A DNA stretch of 64,000 nt from contig CALUMQ010000005.1 in NCBI GenBank assembly GCA_944321765.1, positions 36,076 through 100,075 on the forward strand, written 5' to 3'. The DNA comes from an uncultured Alistipes sp. (lineage in GTDB: Bacteria > Bacteroidota > Bacteroidia > Bacteroidales > Rikenellaceae). The position numbers and the translations under genes are program-made. Positions 62,135 to 64,000 of the stretch are shown in pieces (the first letter of the stretch is position 1; each line of letters opens with the position of its first letter). The notes under the pieces were generated by a model that saw only the letters and a program-made list of their open reading frames with translations, ran no database searches and was not told the origin of the DNA.

Positions 62135-62878
62135 ATGCTTCGGATTTTCGGACTCATAGGGCGCTATTTTCTGCTGATGGGAAAGGTCTTTTCCCGTCCG
62201 GAGAAGGCCGCCATCTACCGCCGGCGAATCATCTACGAGATGGAGTCGCTCGGTATCAATTCGATTGGCCTGACGGCCATCATCTCGGTCTTCATCGGCA
62301 TGGTGATCACCCTTCAGATGTCGATCAACCTCGATTCGCCCTTTATTCCCAAGTCGCTGATCGGCTACGCCACGCGCGAGACGATGATTCTCGAATTCTC
62401 GTCGGCGGTCGTGGCGCTGATTCTGGCCGGCAAGGTGGGGTCGAGCATCGCCTCGGAGATCGGCACGATGCGCATTACCGAGCAGATCGACGCCCTCGAA
62501 ATCATGGGCGTCAACTCGGCGTCGTACCTCATTCTTCCGAAGATCGTCGCTTCGATGATCTTCTTTCCCTTCCTGACGATCCTCTCGATCCTGATCGGCA
62601 TCGTCGGAGGATGGCTCATTGCCGCCGTGACGGGGATCATGATCCCGGCGGACTATGTCGACGGCCTGCTCATGGACTTCAAGACCTACTCGATCGTCTA
62701 CACGCTCATCAAGATGGTCTTCTTCGCCTACATCATCACGTCGATCTCGGCCTTCTTCGGCTACTACGCCCGGGGCAATTCGCTCGAGGTCGGCACGGCA
62801 TCGACGCGCGCCGTGGTTGTCAGCTGTGTGGTCGTGCTGCTCTTTGACCTGATTCTTACGCAAATCCTGCTCATATGA
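62135..62878 (+). CDS. mlaE: MlaE-type ABC transporter permease (phospholipid transport)
   Basis: MlaE is the inner-membrane permease of the system that traffics phospholipids between membranes and keeps outer-membrane asymmetry. The 247-residue protein has about five hydrophobic segments and the family blocks AAIYRRRIIYEMESLGINSIGLTAIISVFIGMVITLQ and EIGTMRITEQIDALEIMGVNSASYL. The first Met at 62135 follows the DUF4834 stop by five bases. Its TGA overlaps the mlaF ATG as ATGA. Confidence 0.94.
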   Translation: MLRIFGLIGRYFLLMGKVFSRPEKAAIYRRRIIYEMESLGINSIGLTAIISVFIGMVITLQMSINLDSPFIPKSLIGYATRETMILEFSSAVVALILAGKVGSSIASEIGTMRITEQIDALEIMGVNSASYLILPKIVASMIFFPFLTILSILIGIVGGWLIAAVTGIMIPADYVDGLLMDFKTYSIVYTLIKMVFFAYIITSISAFFGYYARGNSLEVGTASTRAVVVSCVVVLLFDLILTQILLI

Positions 62879-63630
62879 TACGTGCCGAACATATCGTCAA
62901 GTCGTTCGACGGACGGGTGGTGCTCGACGACATCACGGTCGAGTTCGAGACCGGGAAGACGAACCTCATCATCGGGCGCAGCGGCTCGGGCAAGACCGTG
63001 CTGCTGAAGACTCTCGTGGGGCTTCACGAACCCGATTCGGGCGACGTGTGGTACGACGGGGTCAACTTTACCCGCCTGGGGTTCCGCGAGCGCAAGGAGA
63101 TCCGCAAGGACATCGGCATGATCTTCCAGGGCGGGGCGCTGCTCGACTCGTCGACCGTCGAGGAGAACGTCAAGCTGCCGCTGGACCTCTTCACGGCGAA
63201 GAGCGAGCGCGAGAAGATGGAGCGTGTGAACTTCTGCCTGCAGCGCGTGCGGCTCGAGAATGCCAACAAGCTCTATCCCGCGGAGTTGTCGGGCGGCATG
63301 ATCAAGCGTGTGGCCATTGCACGGGCCATCGTGATGAATCCGCGCTACCTGTTCTGCGACGAGCCCAACTCGGGCCTCGATCCGCAGACGTCGATCGTCA
63401 TCGACAACCTGATCCACGAGATCACCCATGAATACGGCATGACGACGATCATCAACACGCACGACATGAACTCGGTGATGGAGATCGGCGAGAAGATCGT
63501 CTACATTCACGAGGGCCGCAAATGGTGGGAGGGTACGAAGTCGGAGATCCTTCATGCCGAGAACCGGGAGCTGAACGACTTCGTCTTCGCCTCGGCGATG
63601 GCCAAGCGTGCGAAGCAGGTTGCGGAGTGA
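62875..63630 (+). CDS. mlaF: MlaF-type ABC transporter ATP-binding protein
   Basis: MlaF powers the MlaE permease. The 251-residue protein has a Walker A (GRSGSGKT, residues 34-41), the signature LSGGMIKRVAIARAI, a Walker B (YLFCDEPNSGLD) and the H-loop NTHDM. It starts at 62875, overlapping mlaE by four bases (ATGA), so the two are translationally coupled. No mlaD, mlaC or mlaB gene is seen before the window ends; the next gene is gap. Confidence 0.94.
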   Translation: MIRAEHIVKSFDGRVVLDDITVEFETGKTNLIIGRSGSGKTVLLKTLVGLHEPDSGDVWYDGVNFTRLGFRERKEIRKDIGMIFQGGALLDSSTVEENVKLPLDLFTAKSEREKMERVNFCLQRVRLENANKLYPAELSGGMIKRVAIARAIVMNPRYLFCDEPNSGLDPQTSIVIDNLIHEITHEYGMTTIINTHDMNSVMEIGEKIVYIHEGRKWWEGTKSEILHAENRELNDFVFASAMAKRAKQVAE

Positions 63631-63696
63631 TCCTGCCCCGATCCCGGTCCCGGAGGGCGCTGGCTGGCGGATCTTCATAAAAATATTTATTTTTTA

Positions 63697-63728
63697 TTTG
63701 CGTAAGTTGGAGAAAGTATGTACTTTTG
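63697..63728 (+). promoter_or_regulatory. Promoter for the gap gene
   Basis: TTTG (63697-63700) and TACTTTTG (63721-63728) are 20 bases apart. The predicted leader is about 47 bases. Confidence 0.8.
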
Positions 63729-63780
63729 CGCTGTGAAAAAAATAACGGAAACGTTTTATTAACAAATAACTCAAAGTATT

Positions 63781-64000
63781 ATGGCAACTATTAAAATCGG
63801 TATCAACGGCTTCGGTCGTATCGGCCGTATGGTTTTCCGTGCCGCATGCACGCAGACTGACAAGTTTGAGGTTGTAGGTATCAACGACCTCTGCCCGGTA
63901 GATTACCTGGCTTACATGCTGAAATACGACACGATGCACGGCCAGTTCAAGGGCGAGATCGACTACAATGTCGAGAAGAGCCAGCTGATCGTCAACGGCC
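63781..64000 (+). CDS. gap: Glyceraldehyde-3-phosphate dehydrogenase, type I (3' end outside window)
   Basis: The enzyme oxidises glyceraldehyde-3-phosphate in glycolysis with NAD+. The first 73 residues show the NAD-binding opening [15 protein letters not shown] and the block [29 protein letters not shown] of type I GAPDH. The catalytic Cys lies outside the window. It has its own promoter at 63697-63728 and a codon bias typical of highly expressed genes. Confidence 0.95.
   Translation, partial: MATIKIGINGFGRIGRMVFRAACTQTDKFEVVGINDLCPVDYLAYMLKYDTMHGQFKGEIDYNVEKSQLIVNG

Noticed and set aside
1-64000. CRISPR arrays, insertion sequences, integrases or phage genes
   Set aside because: None were seen: no regularly spaced repeats, transposase motifs or phage-structure genes.

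Overview
The window looks like chromosomal DNA of a Bacteroidales bacterium with high G+C for that order. Alistipes (Rikenellaceae) is the best guess. This rests on promoters of the Bacteroidetes type (TTG or TTTG, about 20 bases, TAnnTTTG), two SusC/SusD pairs, a hybrid two-component regulator, a Mfa/Fim-type (type V) fimbrial operon, many Bacteroidetes-only DUF families and A-rich start regions without Shine-Dalgarno sequences. The genus is an inference from composition and gene content.

Layout. (1) 1-8.4 kb, plus: the end of a complex I operon, nuo(C)D-H-I-J-K-L-M-N, closed by a strong bidirectional terminator; nuoE, F and G are not between D and H. (2) 8.5-12.9 kb, minus: a four-gene run of glucosaminidase/LysM protein, unknown protein, dipeptidyl peptidase IV and Ogt-type DNA methyltransferase. 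(3) 13.0-14.6 kb, plus: DUF4254 protein and an overlapping family 9 glycosyltransferase. (4) 14.6-24.4 kb, plus: a 0.7 kb gap with three 9-base G/C tracts, one of them inside the promoter spacer, then a fimbrial operon (DUF3575, DUF3868/OmpA-like, fimbrillin, Mfa2/FimB-type anchor, accessory pilin, large DUF4906 tip protein). (5) 24.5-27.9 kb, minus: DUF1573 protein and NfnA/NfnB electron-bifurcating transhydrogenase. (6) 28.0-28.5 kb, plus: tRNA-Asn and two identical tRNA-Val. (7) 28.7-36.9 kb, minus: an RND efflux operon (adaptor, pump, outer-membrane channel) followed after 22 bases by a GH127 enzyme. (8) 37.2-41.5 kb: a GH27 alpha-galactosidase (minus) and a TonB-dependent receptor (plus) whose promoter suggests a leaderless mRNA. 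(9) 41.5-59.3 kb, minus: a polysaccharide utilisation locus with susC, susD, susC, susD, two BACON lipoproteins, a GH16 beta-glucanase and a hybrid two-component sensor/regulator with its own promoter; the likely substrate is a beta-1,3- or mixed-linkage glucan. (10) 59.3-59.9 kb: a gene-poor gap with a plus-strand promoter, several stem-loops, a 26-codon cysteine-rich reading frame and a strong terminator, which may be an undescribed structured RNA or microprotein gene. (11) 59.9-64 kb: DUF3784 protein and purB (minus), then DUF4834 protein, MlaE and MlaF lipid transport genes, and the start of glyceraldehyde-3-phosphate dehydrogenase (plus).

Together these describe a gut anaerobe that digests host or plant glycans and peptides, respires with a ferredoxin- or otherwise-fed complex I, balances NADH, NADPH and ferredoxin with Nfn, and carries a fimbrial operon whose promoter may vary by poly-G slippage. 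I saw no CRISPR array, transposase or prophage.
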